Notes: generated by a model from the sequence alone, not told the origin. Counted from the stretch's first letter, positions 6,879 to 14,497 are shown. The stretch: DNA of 24,819 nt from Candidatus Rifleibacteriota bacterium (GCA_028691595.1 JAQUZA010000006.1:1-24819); one strand, 5' to 3'. Numbers and translations are program-made.

Positions 6879-9376
6879 GGGGTTTCCTCCTTCTGGGGCG
6901 CGGCAAGGCTTGTGCCAAGGCGCTGGTCAAGTTTCTGTAATTGTTCCTGGTTAAGATTCATCCCTTTTATTCGGCCTAGAACGACTTTTGCGTCTGCTTC
7001 CCGGCCAATTTGTCTGAATCTGTCAGAAATGATGAACATGTTGTCAGGCTCGATGAAGCTTGTCTTCAAGGCTTTATGGTATTCTTCAACCGCAGCGGTA
7101 GCCTGCCCCGAGGCCAGAAACAGATCGCCGATCCTGATGAATGGGGCCGGGCTCTGAGTATCGTGGTTGAGGGCGTTTCGGTAAGATTCAAGGGCCTGCT
7201 CGTATTGCCCCATCTGTTTAAAGACATCACCCTGAAGCAGATGTAACACTGTCAGTTCATTCTGCTGTGTCAGACCGTTCTGAACTACCGCCAGCGCTTC
7301 AGAATTCAAACCTTCAGCAAGCAGTGCCTCAACGAGCGGTTCGATGCTGCGTGGGTCATTTTTGAGCGACGTTTGCGAATATCTGGGGAAACCCTCGACC
7401 TGAGAAGGGTTTGTTACTCTAACCTGATCGGTAATCTGCGCGGCCAGACCGTGCATGCCGATCTCAGAATAATTATTAGCCAGTGCTCTCAGAGCATAAA
7501 TATTTTTTGCGTCGAGTTTAAGTGCCTTGAGGAAAAGTGCTGTTGCCTGATGGTGCTGCCCTTTGGCTGTGTAGACCTTGCCAAGGTTCATCAGAGCGTT
7601 AAAATTATCGGGATCATGAGTCAAAACTGCTTTAAAAGATTGAATTGCCTCATTGAACAAACCTCCGCGGGCATATTCGAGAGCCCTTTCATAATCAGGG
7701 TCAGCCGGGCTTTCATTGATTACATGCCCTGGAATGATTACCGTTTCAGCCAGGTTTTGTGGGTCTGAAGGCTGTGAATTCAGCAATGGCGGCGGTGCCG
7801 AAAGTGACAGGTTCTGGGGTGCAACTGCCTGCGTTTCTTCGCCGAGCGCTTTGAGAATTCGTGCAGCATAGGGGTCGTGAGCATTGAGTGAAGCTTTGGA
7901 GGCTTCCCAGAGGGCGCCTGCCTTGTCTTTTTGCCCACCCTGAATAAGGTTCAAGCCGGCGAAATATCTGAATTTGTTGTTAAAGGGCTCTCTACGAATG
8001 GCTTTTTCAAAATAACCCGCAGCTTCTTCGTGGTTGCCTGATTCCATTTCGAGCTGCCCGAAGTTGAAAAGGGTAATGGTGTGCTCAGGGTCATCGTTCA
8101 GTATTTGTTTCCAGTGAACCCTGGCCTGGGCAAAATTGCCGGTTCTCGCCATTACCTGCCCGCGCTCACTCAAAATTTCAAGTTTGTCGGGGTAGGTGGG
8201 CTCGAGCCTGTCAATTATTTCAAGGGCTTTGTCGTGATTGCCTTTCTGATAAAGGCATCGGGCATATTGGAGCTGGCCGCGGGCATCGTCTGGCCTGGTC
8301 TGTAGATACTTTTCAATGTGGGTTGTAGCTGTATCGATCTGCCCAAGCCTTTCACAGACACTGCTTAACTTGAAAAAAGCGTTGTCTTCGCCAGGAAAAG
8401 TGGCCGTAATTGTTTCGAGCAGTTCTTTTTGCTCGGCAAGATTACCTGTTTGTTCCTGGGTTTTAAGCTTTTTCTGCAGCACATCCAGATTCAGGTCAGT
8501 TTCTGGCATTCGCGCAACCGTGATTAATGGAACATCTTTGCCAAATGCACTTTTAAGTGCAAGAGCGTCCGGGTTGCCGGGGGCAATGGTTAGAACTTTT
8601 TCTACCAGCTGCTGCGCCCGGTCAACTTCACCCATCCGGTGCAGGAGGCGGGCATAGGCAATCATGCTTTCTTCATTGTTGGGGCTGGTTTCCTGAAGAG
8701 CTTTAAGAATTCGTTCGGCTTCCATAAGCCGGTCTTTGCTGATCAGAAGATTTGCCAGCCCGACCTTGATCTCAGGTTCGTCAGGAAGCACATTTGCAGC
8801 CTCACGCAACAGTGTTTCAGCTTCTTCATGGTTGCCGTTTTCTATGAGTTTAAGTCCGGTGCGGCTATAAACTTTTGTCAGTTTTTTTGTTGTCTGGGCC
8901 GGTTGATAGCCTTCATCGAGAAGTTGTTTGAGTATTTCAATCGCCTCACTGGGAAGGTCTTTGTCAATGGCCGCGTCGGCAATCGCTGCGCGACATCTGT
9001 TCAGTTCGCGCGAGAAGTTAAGGTCTTCGGGAGACAGCTTTACCGCTGCCGCAAGGCTTTTTTGAGCCTTAATCAGCTCACCCTTTTCAAGAAGAGCTTG
9101 TCCAAGCAGAAAATGCGCTCTGGCATCACCCGGGTCTTCATCGATTCGCGCTGCTGAAAGGGAAATTGCTGTTTCAAAGTCCTGGCTGTCGATGGCCGCA
9201 CGAACCCTGGTATTTTCCTTCCACTTTGAATAGCTGTTCTCGCCGTCAGTTTCCATTACGGTTGCAGTTTTGGTCGCAACCGGGTTTGTTTTCTTTTTCC
9301 CGCCGCAACCACCCATGCTGGTGGCAATGATTGCCGTGGCAACTGCAAAGGTCAAAACTTTCTGAGACTTGGGCAT
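6875..9376 (-). CDS. Large TPR-repeat lipoprotein
   Basis: An 833-residue protein with an N-terminal export signal (residues 5-23). The lipobox-like SMGGC places Cys24 for lipidation, followed by GGKKK. The body is TPR solenoid in two blocks, about 55-510 and 560-815, split by a Pro/Ser/Gln-rich linker (about 515-558). Repeats show the usual spacing, for example NFNALMNLGKVYTAKGQ and PAPFIRIGDLFLASGQ. TPR arrays bind other proteins and have no catalytic activity of their own. The gene starts 19 bases after prs with a GAGGAG ribosome site and overlaps the small membrane protein gene. The mature protein is expected in the periplasm on a membrane leaflet. The residue after Cys is Gly rather than Asp, which would not by itself favour inner-membrane retention. 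Partners are unknown. Confidence 0.85.
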   Translation of the reverse strand: MPKSQKVLTFAVATAIIATSMGGCGGKKKTNPVATKTATVMETDGENSYSKWKENTRVRAAIDSQDFETAISLSAARIDEDPGDARAHFLLGQALLEKGELIKAQKSLAAAVKLSPEDLNFSRELNRCRAAIADAAIDKDLPSEAIEILKQLLDEGYQPAQTTKKLTKVYSRTGLKLIENGNHEEAETLLREAANVLPDEPEIKVGLANLLISKDRLMEAERILKALQETSPNNEESMIAYARLLHRMGEVDRAQQLVEKVLTIAPGNPDALALKSAFGKDVPLITVARMPETDLNLDVLQKKLKTQEQTGNLAEQKELLETITATFPGEDNAFFKLSSVCERLGQIDTATTHIEKYLQTRPDDARGQLQYARCLYQKGNHDKALEIIDRLEPTYPDKLEILSERGQVMARTGNFAQARVHWKQILNDDPEHTITLFNFGQLEMESGNHEEAAGYFEKAIRREPFNNKFRYFAGLNLIQGGQKDKAGALWEASKASLNAHDPYAARILKALGEETQAVAPQNLSLSAPPPLLNSQPSDPQNLAETVIIPGHVINESPADPDYERALEYARGGLFNEAIQSFKAVLTHDPDNFNALMNLGKVYTAKGQHHQATALFLKALKLDAKNIYALRALANNYSEIGMHGLAAQITDQVRVTNPSQVEGFPRYSQTSLKNDPRSIEPLVEALLAEGLNSEALAVVQNGLTQQNELTVLHLLQGDVFKQMGQYEQALESYRNALNHDTQSPAPFIRIGDLFLASGQATAAVEEYHKALKTSFIEPDNMFIISDRFRQIGREADAKVVLGRIKGMNLNQEQLQKLDQRLGTSLAAPQKEETP

Positions 9377-9395
9377 TGCAAAAACTCCTCGTAAC

Positions 9396-10340
9396 TTACA
9401 GAAACAACTCGCTTACCGAGCGTTTCTCAAAAATTCTTTTGATCGCTTCGCCGACCAGAGGGGCCAGGGAAAGAACGCTTATATTGCATTTATCGATCTT
9501 TTCTTTGCTTATGGGAACTGAATTGGTGCAGACGATCTCTTTGACCGGTGAATTGGCCAGGCGGTCAATGGCCGGCGGCGACAGCAGTGCGTGCGTGCAG
9601 CAGGCCACGACAGATTTTGCTCCCTTTTCCATGAGGCTTTCGGCTACGTTAACCAGAGTGCCGGCCGTATCGATAATATCATCGATCACGATAGCGTGTT
9701 TGCCTGAGACATCGCCGATAACATTCATAACGACGGCTTTGTTGCTCTCGGGGCGACGTTTGTCAATGATTGCCATTGGCAGATTGAGCTTCTTGCCGAA
9801 CTGTCTGGCACGTAAAACCCCGCCGGTATCAGGAGAAACAACAACGTGATCAGTCAGATCGCGTTTGAGAAAATGTTCTGCGAGCAGACGGCCCGCAGAA
9901 AGATGGTCTACCGGAATATCAAAGAAACCCTGCAGTGCAGGGTCGTGCATATCGATGGTCATCATGCGGTTTGCGCCCGAAATGGTGATGATATTGGCGA
10001 CCAGTTTGGCGGTTACGGGTTCACGCCCGGTTGTTTTCTTTTCCTGGCGGGAATAGCCAAAATATGGAACCACCGCAGTAACACTCGCGGCAGAGGCCCG
10101 GCGCAGTGCATCCATGGTTATCAGCAGTTTCATCAGATTCTCGTTAACCGGAGGGCAGGTCGGCTGAATGATAAAAGTGTCGCAGCCACGCACAGATTCT
10201 TCGATGCGGCAGTAAAGCTCACCATCAGCAAATGAGGTGTGTAAAATCTTTCCCTCGGGAATATTGAGACATTTGCATACTTCAGAAAAAAGTTCCTGAT
10301 TCCCTGCCCCTGAAAAAACTTTCACCCGTGAATTGTGCAT
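9396..10340 (-). CDS. prs: Ribose-phosphate pyrophosphokinase
   Basis: Makes PRPP from ribose 5-phosphate and ATP for purine, pyrimidine, NAD, His and Trp synthesis. The 314-residue length is normal for a class I enzyme. Landmarks are FADGE (37-41), VPYFGYSRQEKK (91-102), the metal-binding TIDMHDPALQGFF (128-140), PDTGG (170-174) and the PRPP loop VIDDIIDTAGT (218-228). The start has a GGAG ribosome site eight bases upstream. It follows glmU by 27 bases; a glmU-prs pair is also known in Bacillus-type genomes, so the order supports both calls. Confidence 0.97.
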   Translation of the reverse strand: MHNSRVKVFSGAGNQELFSEVCKCLNIPEGKILHTSFADGELYCRIEESVRGCDTFIIQPTCPPVNENLMKLLITMDALRRASAASVTAVVPYFGYSRQEKKTTGREPVTAKLVANIITISGANRMMTIDMHDPALQGFFDIPVDHLSAGRLLAEHFLKRDLTDHVVVSPDTGGVLRARQFGKKLNLPMAIIDKRRPESNKAVVMNVIGDVSGKHAIVIDDIIDTAGTLVNVAESLMEKGAKSVVACCTHALLSPPAIDRLANSPVKEIVCTNSVPISKEKIDKCNISVLSLAPLVGEAIKRIFEKRSVSELFL

Positions 10341-10367
10341 GTTTTTCTCCTGGTGCTACGCCCGTGT

Positions 10368-11381
10368 TTAGCTGTTTCCTTCGATTACCGAGAATGGGCT
10401 TATTTTTGAATTGTCAGCAACACTGGTGTTGCTGATGACGCAATATTCAATCATGTTGTTGCTGCCAATGACAGCATTTGAAATACGGCAACCAGGCCCA
10501 ATGATGCAATCGCGCCCGATTCGGCACCGACCTGAAAGCATGGTTCCGGGGTGGATGGTGGTGTCAGCCTCAATATCAACCTCAGGCCCGATGAAGGTAT
10601 TCTCGGGGCAGGTAATAGTTACACCCTTATCCATGAGTTTGTCGAGAATCTGCTTTTGCAATATCCCGCTTATTTCAGCCAGATGCTGACGGCTGTTTAT
10701 TCCAAGGGTCGAGGCTTCGTCTTTTTCAATGCAGGTGGCTACGGCTAACCCTTTGCTTACCGCAATTTCGACAAGATCTGTCAGATAATATTCCTGCTGG
10801 CGGTTGTTGGGGGTCAGAGAAAAGATGTTGTCAAACAGAAATGCAGAGTCAAAAAGATATACCGCCAGATTGACTTCTTTGATATTCAATTCGTCAGCAC
10901 TGCAGTCGCGGGCTTCTCTGATCGCTTTTACAGAGCCCTCATGGCGGATTATGCGACCATAGTTACCCGGTTCGTTCATCATCAGAGTCATCATGGTAAT
11001 GGCCGGTTTTTGTTGCCGATGAATCTCGATCATTTTTTGCAGTGTGTCGACCGAAATCAGAGGTGTGTCACCGCAGACTACCAGCAGATTTTCAGGTTTT
11101 GTCGCGCAGTTTTTGACATAACACTGCACTGCATGGCCTGTACCAAGTTGTTCGGTTTGTTCAACATAATGCAGGTCTGATGAATCGAGGGCTTTTTTGA
11201 CCAGTTCGCTTTTGTAACCGGTCACCAGAATTGTCTGGTCGCAGCCAACAGTTTTTACGGCATCAATGACATAGGCCACCATCGGGCGGCCCAGGATCGG
11301 GTGTACGACTTTAGGCAATTCTGATTTCATGCGTGTGCCCTTGCCGGCGGCAAGTATCAGGGCGTGCAGATTTTGCGACAT
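10368..11381 (-). CDS. glmU: Short GlmU: GlcNAc-1-phosphate uridylyltransferase lacking the acetyltransferase active-site region
   Basis: The N-terminal half matches GlmU pyrophosphorylase: LAAGKGTRMKSELPKV at residues 10-25, QLGTGHA near 78-84 and CGDTPLI at 103-109. It would form UDP-GlcNAc from UTP and GlcNAc-1-phosphate for peptidoglycan and LPS. A left-handed beta-helix starts near residue 262 (FIGPEVDIEADTTIHPGT) but the protein ends at 337, against about 456 in E. coli GlmU. The stop falls where the acetyl-CoA site and catalytic residues would begin. The stop is followed after 27 bases by prs, so there is no decayed 3' remnant. I chose ATG 11381 because a promoter at 11413-11440 lies between it and the longer ATG at 11465. 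It may act on glucosamine-1-phosphate acetylated elsewhere, or on another sugar. Confidence 0.88.
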   Translation of the reverse strand: MSQNLHALILAAGKGTRMKSELPKVVHPILGRPMVAYVIDAVKTVGCDQTILVTGYKSELVKKALDSSDLHYVEQTEQLGTGHAVQCYVKNCATKPENLLVVCGDTPLISVDTLQKMIEIHRQQKPAITMMTLMMNEPGNYGRIIRHEGSVKAIREARDCSADELNIKEVNLAVYLFDSAFLFDNIFSLTPNNRQQEYYLTDLVEIAVSKGLAVATCIEKDEASTLGINSRQHLAEISGILQKQILDKLMDKGVTITCPENTFIGPEVDIEADTTIHPGTMLSGRCRIGRDCIIGPGCRISNAVIGSNNMIEYCVISNTSVADNSKISPFSVIEGNS

Positions 11382-11412
11382 ATACAAACCTCGATTCAAG
11401 TTTTCAGCGGTC

Positions 11413-11440
11413 ATTATACACAGTTTTGTCTTTTTGTAAC
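11413..11440 (-). promoter_or_regulatory. Promoter of the glmU-prs operon
   Basis: On the minus strand GTTACA (11440-11435) and a perfect TATAAT (11418-11413) are 16 bp apart. The predicted start is about 25 bases before ATG 11381. It sits just after a terminator that would block transcripts from the tRNA side. Confidence 0.65.
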
Positions 11441-11449
11441 ACCCGCCTG

Positions 11450-11473
11450 AAAAAAAACAGGGCAAATATGCCC
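11450..11473 (-). terminator. Rho-independent terminator after the tRNA genes
   Basis: Reading the minus strand, GGGCA-TATT-TGCCC forms a short GC-rich stem followed by TG and eight T residues (11457-11450). It would stop transcripts coming from the tRNA-Thr side before the glmU promoter. The stem is only 5 bp, so its strength is moderate. Confidence 0.6.
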
Positions 11474-11569
11474 AAATTCACTGATTCAGAGAAAGTTTAA
11501 TGGATTCTTTGCTTGATTCATCATTTCTGATGCTTATGGTTTTGTGAGAGTTTTTTGTAGCTGATTGTC

Positions 11570-11601
11570 GGGTTGCAAAAAATGCTGAATTTTTGTTGCC
11601 C
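11570..11601. other. Imperfect hairpin in the 11474-11658 gene-free stretch
   Basis: GGG (11570-11572) pairs with CCC (11599-11601), and CAAAAA pairs with TTTTTG inside, with a small internal loop and an 8-base apical loop. The surrounding AT-rich stretch holds no convincing ORF or promoter. It could be part of a processed 3' trailer of the tRNA transcript or have no function. Confidence 0.3.
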
Positions 11602-11658
11602 TGACAGGAAAAAATTACAACAAAACTATTACTTTTTTCGCTGAGATTAAGAAAAAAA

Positions 11659-11730
11659 AGCCGAGGGCGGGACTTGAACCCGCGACCTACGCGTTACGAG
11701 TGCGTTGCTCTACCACTGAGCTACATCGGC
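11659..11730 (-). tRNA. tRNA-Thr (anticodon CGT)
   Basis: The cloverleaf folds with acceptor GCCGATG/CCTCGGC (one T-C mismatch), D arm GCTC/GAGC, anticodon loop CTCGTAA and T arm GCGGG-TTCAAGT-CCCGC. Anticodon CGT reads ACG. The last anticodon-stem pair is A-C. The 3' end, with discriminator T, runs directly into eight T residues and no CCA is encoded. Confidence 0.93.
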
Positions 11731-11743
11731 GCTAACAATCTTA

Positions 11744-11759
11744 AAGACTTTTAAGTCTT
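11744..11759. repeat. Perfect inverted repeat upstream of tRNA-Thr
   Basis: AAGACTT and AAGTCTT flank two T residues, 14 bases upstream of the tRNA-Thr 5' end in the 162-base tRNA spacer. It could be an operator or a processing hairpin. No clear separate promoter for tRNA-Thr was seen, so both tRNAs may share one transcript. Confidence 0.45.
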
Positions 11760-11892
11760 GGATACCTGGGGAATGTCGCCTCAAAAGCCAAAGTTAAAGG
11801 GTTTTATACCTGGTTTATGGACGGTATGCCCGGCGGTATGATTGTTTCTGAAGGCCAGCAACTACAAAAGCCGGCTGACATTCAGATGGCAA

Positions 11893-11965
11893 CAGGGGTG
11901 GGAGGATTCGAACCTACGAAATGCCTGCTCCAAAGGCAGGTGCCTTACCACTTGGCTACACCCCT
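11893..11965 (-). tRNA. tRNA-Gln (anticodon TTG)
   Basis: The fold has acceptor AGGGGTG/CACCCCT (7 perfect pairs), D arm GCC/GGC, anticodon stem CCTGC/GCAGG with loop CTTTGGA, and T loop TTCGAAT. Anticodon TTG reads CAA. The discriminator is G, as expected for tRNA-Gln. CCA is not encoded. One T-stem pair (T-C) is mismatched. Confidence 0.93.
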
Positions 11966-11990
11966 ATACTCGAAGTTGTCGAGCTCAGAA

Positions 11991-12019
11991 AAGATACCAC
12001 AACCTTGGCCGGGGCGCAA
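11991..12019 (-). promoter_or_regulatory. Promoter of tRNA-Gln
   Basis: On the minus strand TTGCGC (12019-12014) and TATCTT (11996-11991) are spaced 17 bp apart, with the tRNA 5' end 25 bases downstream. Confidence 0.5.
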
Positions 12020-12087
12020 CTCCCCAAAAAAAATCGGCGAAAATATATGTTGATCGTCTTTAATCGGCACTTCTGCCCGAACTACTT

Positions 12088-12387
12088 CTAAATGCTTTGT
12101 TCCGGGTATCTGATATGGTTCTCTGCTGCGTGAAGTTCATCTTCAAAGGCTCTAAGTATATTGCTGCAGAGATAATCAGAGAATTCGCTGCTCAGAGAAA
12201 AAACCTGTTCGCGCCAGGTACCGTCTGGGAGTTTGCGGCTGGGCATACCGACGAAATAACCTCTGACTGAGGTAAAAATTTGAAAATCTTTTATAACCAG
12301 GGCTTCGTCAAGGGTTATTGTGGCAAATGCCACCAGTTTATTTTTGGGGGCCTTGATGAGCTGAATGCGAACGTCGGTAATTTTCAT
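12088..12387 (-). CDS. spoVG: SpoVG family protein
   Basis: A 99-residue protein beginning MKITDVRIQL, the family's standard N-terminus, with the conserved core ITLDEALVIKDFQIF and GYFVGMPSRKLPDG (residues about 24-57). SpoVG proteins are small site-specific DNA/RNA-binding regulators in Bacillota, spirochaetes and several other phyla, so the gene does not by itself imply sporulation. I chose ATG 12387 because the 13 residues before it (from 12426) are basic and not part of the family. The length then fits known SpoVG proteins of 85-100 residues. The ribosome site is weak (GGTG). It lies alone between tRNA-Gln and the barrel gene; no clear promoter was identified in the 12388-12509 gap. Confidence 0.93.
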   Translation of the reverse strand: MKITDVRIQLIKAPKNKLVAFATITLDEALVIKDFQIFTSVRGYFVGMPSRKLPDGTWREQVFSLSSEFSDYLCSNILRAFEDELHAAENHIRYPEQSI

Positions 12388-12509
12388 TGTTTTTTCACCA
12401 CGGCAAGCTCGGGCTTTTCGCGCCAAAAAAGCTTTTTCCTGGCCAGCAAAGGTTCAAAATGATTTCAGGCACAATCAACCTCAAACATAAACAGATCCGA
12501 TAGTATCAA

Positions 12510-13337
12510 TCAGAATTTGAGGATGAATTCTGTCCAGATTTTGGTGTCGTTATTCGATCTTGGTTCTGTGACTTCTGGCCGAACTTCATTGTTGTAGCCA
12601 GCTTTTATCAAAACATTGTGGTTGGCTTCAACAATACCCTCGACCTGAAGATTCTCTTCTGATTCGAAGGTGTCAATCATCGAACGCTTGAAGGATACCT
12701 TGCCCTTAAGAGTCGGTTTAAAGCTGTAAACAGCTTCAAGATAGTAGCGAGATGCCAATGCAGCATTCTTTTCGTGGGATTCAGTCTGGTCGATGCTTCC
12801 CGGGGCTGAGTTGATGGAAGAAGCCCGTATGGTCTGATAATTGTTTGCGACTGATGGCAGTAATATCTGCGGAGTGTGCCGCTGCTCGAATTCGCCATAA
12901 ATCTGGAGTTTTCGATTGCCACCGGCGATAGAAAACCCGGAAGAGGCTGAATCGTTAAAACCTATGGCGTTATCCTCGTATGAGTTGTTGAGGGTGATAA
13001 CCGGAGAAAGTCTTCTTGCGGGGGAAGTTTTGCTTTTTAATCGCAGCTCGGCACGGTTAAAAAAAGACTGGTTGGCTGACTCGCTTGTAACGTTTGCCGC
13101 CGAGAAAAAGCGACCCTGGCTATCATTGCTCGAGACCTCCGGGTTTTCGTAGGCAAACATCTGACTGCCCAGCGAAAGACGAAACTCTCCGCTTTTCGGA
13201 ATGCCGGAATGCTTGAGTTCTTTGCTTCTATTGAGATGTAGCCCCAGGCCAGTTGAAGTTTGCGCAAAAACAGAGCCCAATGGCAGCAAAGCCACCAGAG
13301 CAAACAGCAAAACCCCTTTTTTCAGGCCGTTTTTCAC
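12510..13337 (-). CDS. Exported beta-barrel-like outer-membrane protein, GTG start
   Basis: A 275-residue protein with a classical signal peptide (KNGLKKG, then a hydrophobic stretch ending GSVFA, cut before Q). The mature part is rich in alternating polar/hydrophobic strands (for example RKLQIYGEFEQRH, YYLEAVYSFKP, NVLIKAGYNNEV) and ends in ...EFILKF. A terminal Phe is the usual BAM-recognised end of outer-membrane barrels. No specific family recognised; a 10-14 strand barrel is plausible. The GTG at 13337 is preferred over the in-frame ATG at 13562 because it has an AGGA ribosome site, puts the signal peptide at the N-terminus, and lies about 30 bases after a strong promoter. The cargo or role is unknown. 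Confidence 0.8.
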   Translation of the reverse strand: MKNGLKKGVLLFALVALLPLGSVFAQTSTGLGLHLNRSKELKHSGIPKSGEFRLSLGSQMFAYENPEVSSNDSQGRFFSAANVTSESANQSFFNRAELRLKSKTSPARRLSPVITLNNSYEDNAIGFNDSASSGFSIAGGNRKLQIYGEFEQRHTPQILLPSVANNYQTIRASSINSAPGSIDQTESHEKNAALASRYYLEAVYSFKPTLKGKVSFKRSMIDTFESEENLQVEGIVEANHNVLIKAGYNNEVRPEVTEPRSNNDTKIWTEFILKF

Positions 13338-13372
13338 AACTATGTTCCTAAAGATTGCAACCTCAACCCCAG

Positions 13373-13400
13373 AGTATATCAAAATTTTGCCTTCTGGCAA
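13373..13400 (-). promoter_or_regulatory. Promoter of the beta-barrel gene
   Basis: On the minus strand TTGCCA (13400-13395) and TATACT (13378-13373) are 16 bp apart, and the -10 is preceded by TGA, giving an extended -10 element. This supports the GTG start at 13337, because an ATG at 13562 would be upstream of the promoter. Confidence 0.7.
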
Positions 13401-13482
13401 CAAAATAATTAGATATAGCGGCACTGCATAGATAACCATGTCTGAAAAGCTAATCGGTTGGTGGTTTGTGTCGGTATTGTAT

Positions 13483-14340
13483 TTAACCGGAGGCTCCGGT
13501 GATAGCAGATTTTTGTGGCCAGTCAGGCTGCGAATATTTTTCTCGCGCCAGCTTTGTTGCAAGGCTCAATTCATTTTCATCAGGCAGATCATTTATTAAT
13601 AAGCATTTGCAATGTCTGCTGTAAACTTTGGCTGCATAATCAGGGATGGAAGCTATGTCGCCTGGTGGCAAAAAATCACTCAGGGCAGCCATTTCTATGT
13701 TTACACTACCTGTATGGTCTGGCAAAAATACTTTTGTGGGAGGTGCGACGACAGAAATCGGTATGGAGCCATGGATAATAAGGCAGTCACCGCGAAACAC
13801 CCCGGCTGCACCAATAAGTTTGTGCTGGCCGGCAAAGATTGAATGGCCAGCCGCTGCCGCGTAACAATGCAGATGGTTTCTCCGGCCTGATTCCATTTCT
13901 CTTGCGGCCGCAAACCGTGCCGGGACGCCCTGCTCTAAGAGAGCCTCAACAAGGGGTTCGATGGCAAATTTGAACATGTCGAGAAAGGTTGCGTTGCTTC
14001 CGGTGGCGGCTTTTATAAATTCGGCAGTCATGCCAAGAGAAAAAGTGTGTTCATCGGCATGAAAAACCATTTTGCCGCCCGACATGCGCCGCACAATTCC
14101 CAGTTTATGCCTGGCGGCTTCTTCAAAATCGATCAGGCGCTCGATGCGTTGATTGTAGCCAAACGAAAGGGAGGCCGGGTACCAGCGGTAAAATCGCAGA
14201 TAACAAAAGTTGCGCTTCTGTGCAAGGCTTATGGCCAGGGCCTCGTCGAGAGCCATGTTGTATTCGGGGGGTTGCGCTCCCGAATTTATGAATCGCAATG
14301 TCAGGTTGTTGTCAGGGTTCGAGGTGCTGGTGATCGTCAT
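13483..14340 (-). CDS. LipM/LplA-family octanoyl- or lipoyl-transferase
   Basis: A 285-residue member of the biotin/lipoate ligase fold that attaches octanoate or lipoate to lipoyl domains of GcvH or 2-oxoacid dehydrogenases. Visible motifs are NMALDEA (28-34), RRMSGGKMVFHADEHTFSL (84-102) and GQHKLIGAAG (171-180) with the conserved Lys174, followed by IIHGSIPI. A Cys at 159 (HCYAAAAG) sits where LipM octanoyltransferases carry their catalytic Cys, which favours LipM over an ATP-dependent LplA. Most family members read GGR or GGG where this has GGK. Start ATG 14340 is the only sensible Met, lies six bases after a TATAAT, and has no ribosome site, so the transcript may be leaderless. Confidence 0.87.
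   Translation of the reverse strand: MTITSTSNPDNNLTLRFINSGAQPPEYNMALDEALAISLAQKRNFCYLRFYRWYPASLSFGYNQRIERLIDFEEAARHKLGIVRRMSGGKMVFHADEHTFSLGMTAEFIKAATGSNATFLDMFKFAIEPLVEALLEQGVPARFAAAREMESGRRNHLHCYAAAAGHSIFAGQHKLIGAAGVFRGDCLIIHGSIPISVVAPPTKVFLPDHTGSVNIEMAALSDFLPPGDIASIPDYAAKVYSRHCKCLLINDLPDENELSLATKLAREKYSQPDWPQKSAITGASG
13486..13500 (-). terminator. Palindrome at the 3' end of the lipM-like gene
   Basis: ACCGGAG and CTCCGGT flank one base and end directly before the TAA stop, so the last codons form a strong stem. A T-tract is missing; it may be a transcript end or protect the 3' end. Confidence 0.4.
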
Positions 14341-14346
14341 GGGTGG

Positions 14347-14376
14347 ATTATACCGAAATTTGTTAAAAATCGTTAA
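14347..14376 (-). promoter_or_regulatory. Promoter of the lipM-like gene, abutting the start codon
   Basis: On the minus strand TTAACG (14376-14371) and a perfect TATAAT (14352-14347) are 18 bp apart. Only CCACCC separates the -10 from ATG 14340, so the predicted transcription start is at or within one or two bases of the start codon. Confidence 0.6.
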
Positions 14377-14432
14377 GAAAACTTCATCTGTTGACGAAAG
14401 GGGTCATGGATTTGTTTGCCTCCTTATTTTTC

Positions 14433-14462
14433 GGGCCGGGGAAAACCCCGGTCCTTTTTTTT
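14433..14462 (+). terminator. Strong Rho-independent terminator reading on the plus strand
   Basis: GGGCCGGGG (14433-14441) pairs with CCCCGGTCC (14446-14454), nine pairs including one G-T, across an AAAA loop, followed by eight T residues. Seven bases later comes the promoter of the HD/ABC genes. No plus-strand gene lies upstream, so the transcript it ends is unknown. Confidence 0.88.
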
Positions 14463-14468
14463 ATAAAA

Positions 14469-14497
14469 TTGTCATAAGGGCAGGTTTCAGGTATAAC
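14469..14497 (+). promoter_or_regulatory. Promoter of the HD phosphohydrolase/ABC ATPase pair
   Basis: TTGTCA (14469-14474) and TATAAC (14492-14497) are 17 bp apart, each matching five of six consensus bases. Transcription would begin near 14504, about 27 bases before the ATG at 14531. Confidence 0.7.

Noticed and set aside
11382..11465. 28-residue N-terminal extension of GlmU from ATG 11465
   Set aside because: The promoter at 11413-11440 and the terminator at 11450-11473 lie inside this stretch, and GlmU proteins begin at the later Met.
12020..12087. Terminator after spoVG (T8 run near 12027-12034 and repeated GCCGATT)
   Set aside because: GCCGATT is a direct and not an inverted repeat, so no stem precedes the T-run.
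13338..13562. 75-residue extension of the beta-barrel protein from ATG 13562
   Set aside because: It would bury the signal peptide and includes the promoter; the GTG at 13337 has a ribosome site.
14384..14404. Minus-strand mini-ORF of seven codons with a good GGAGG site upstream, between the terminator hairpin and the lipM-like promoter
   Set aside because: It lies upstream of the identified lipM-like promoter and no promoter for it was found, so it is probably chance.
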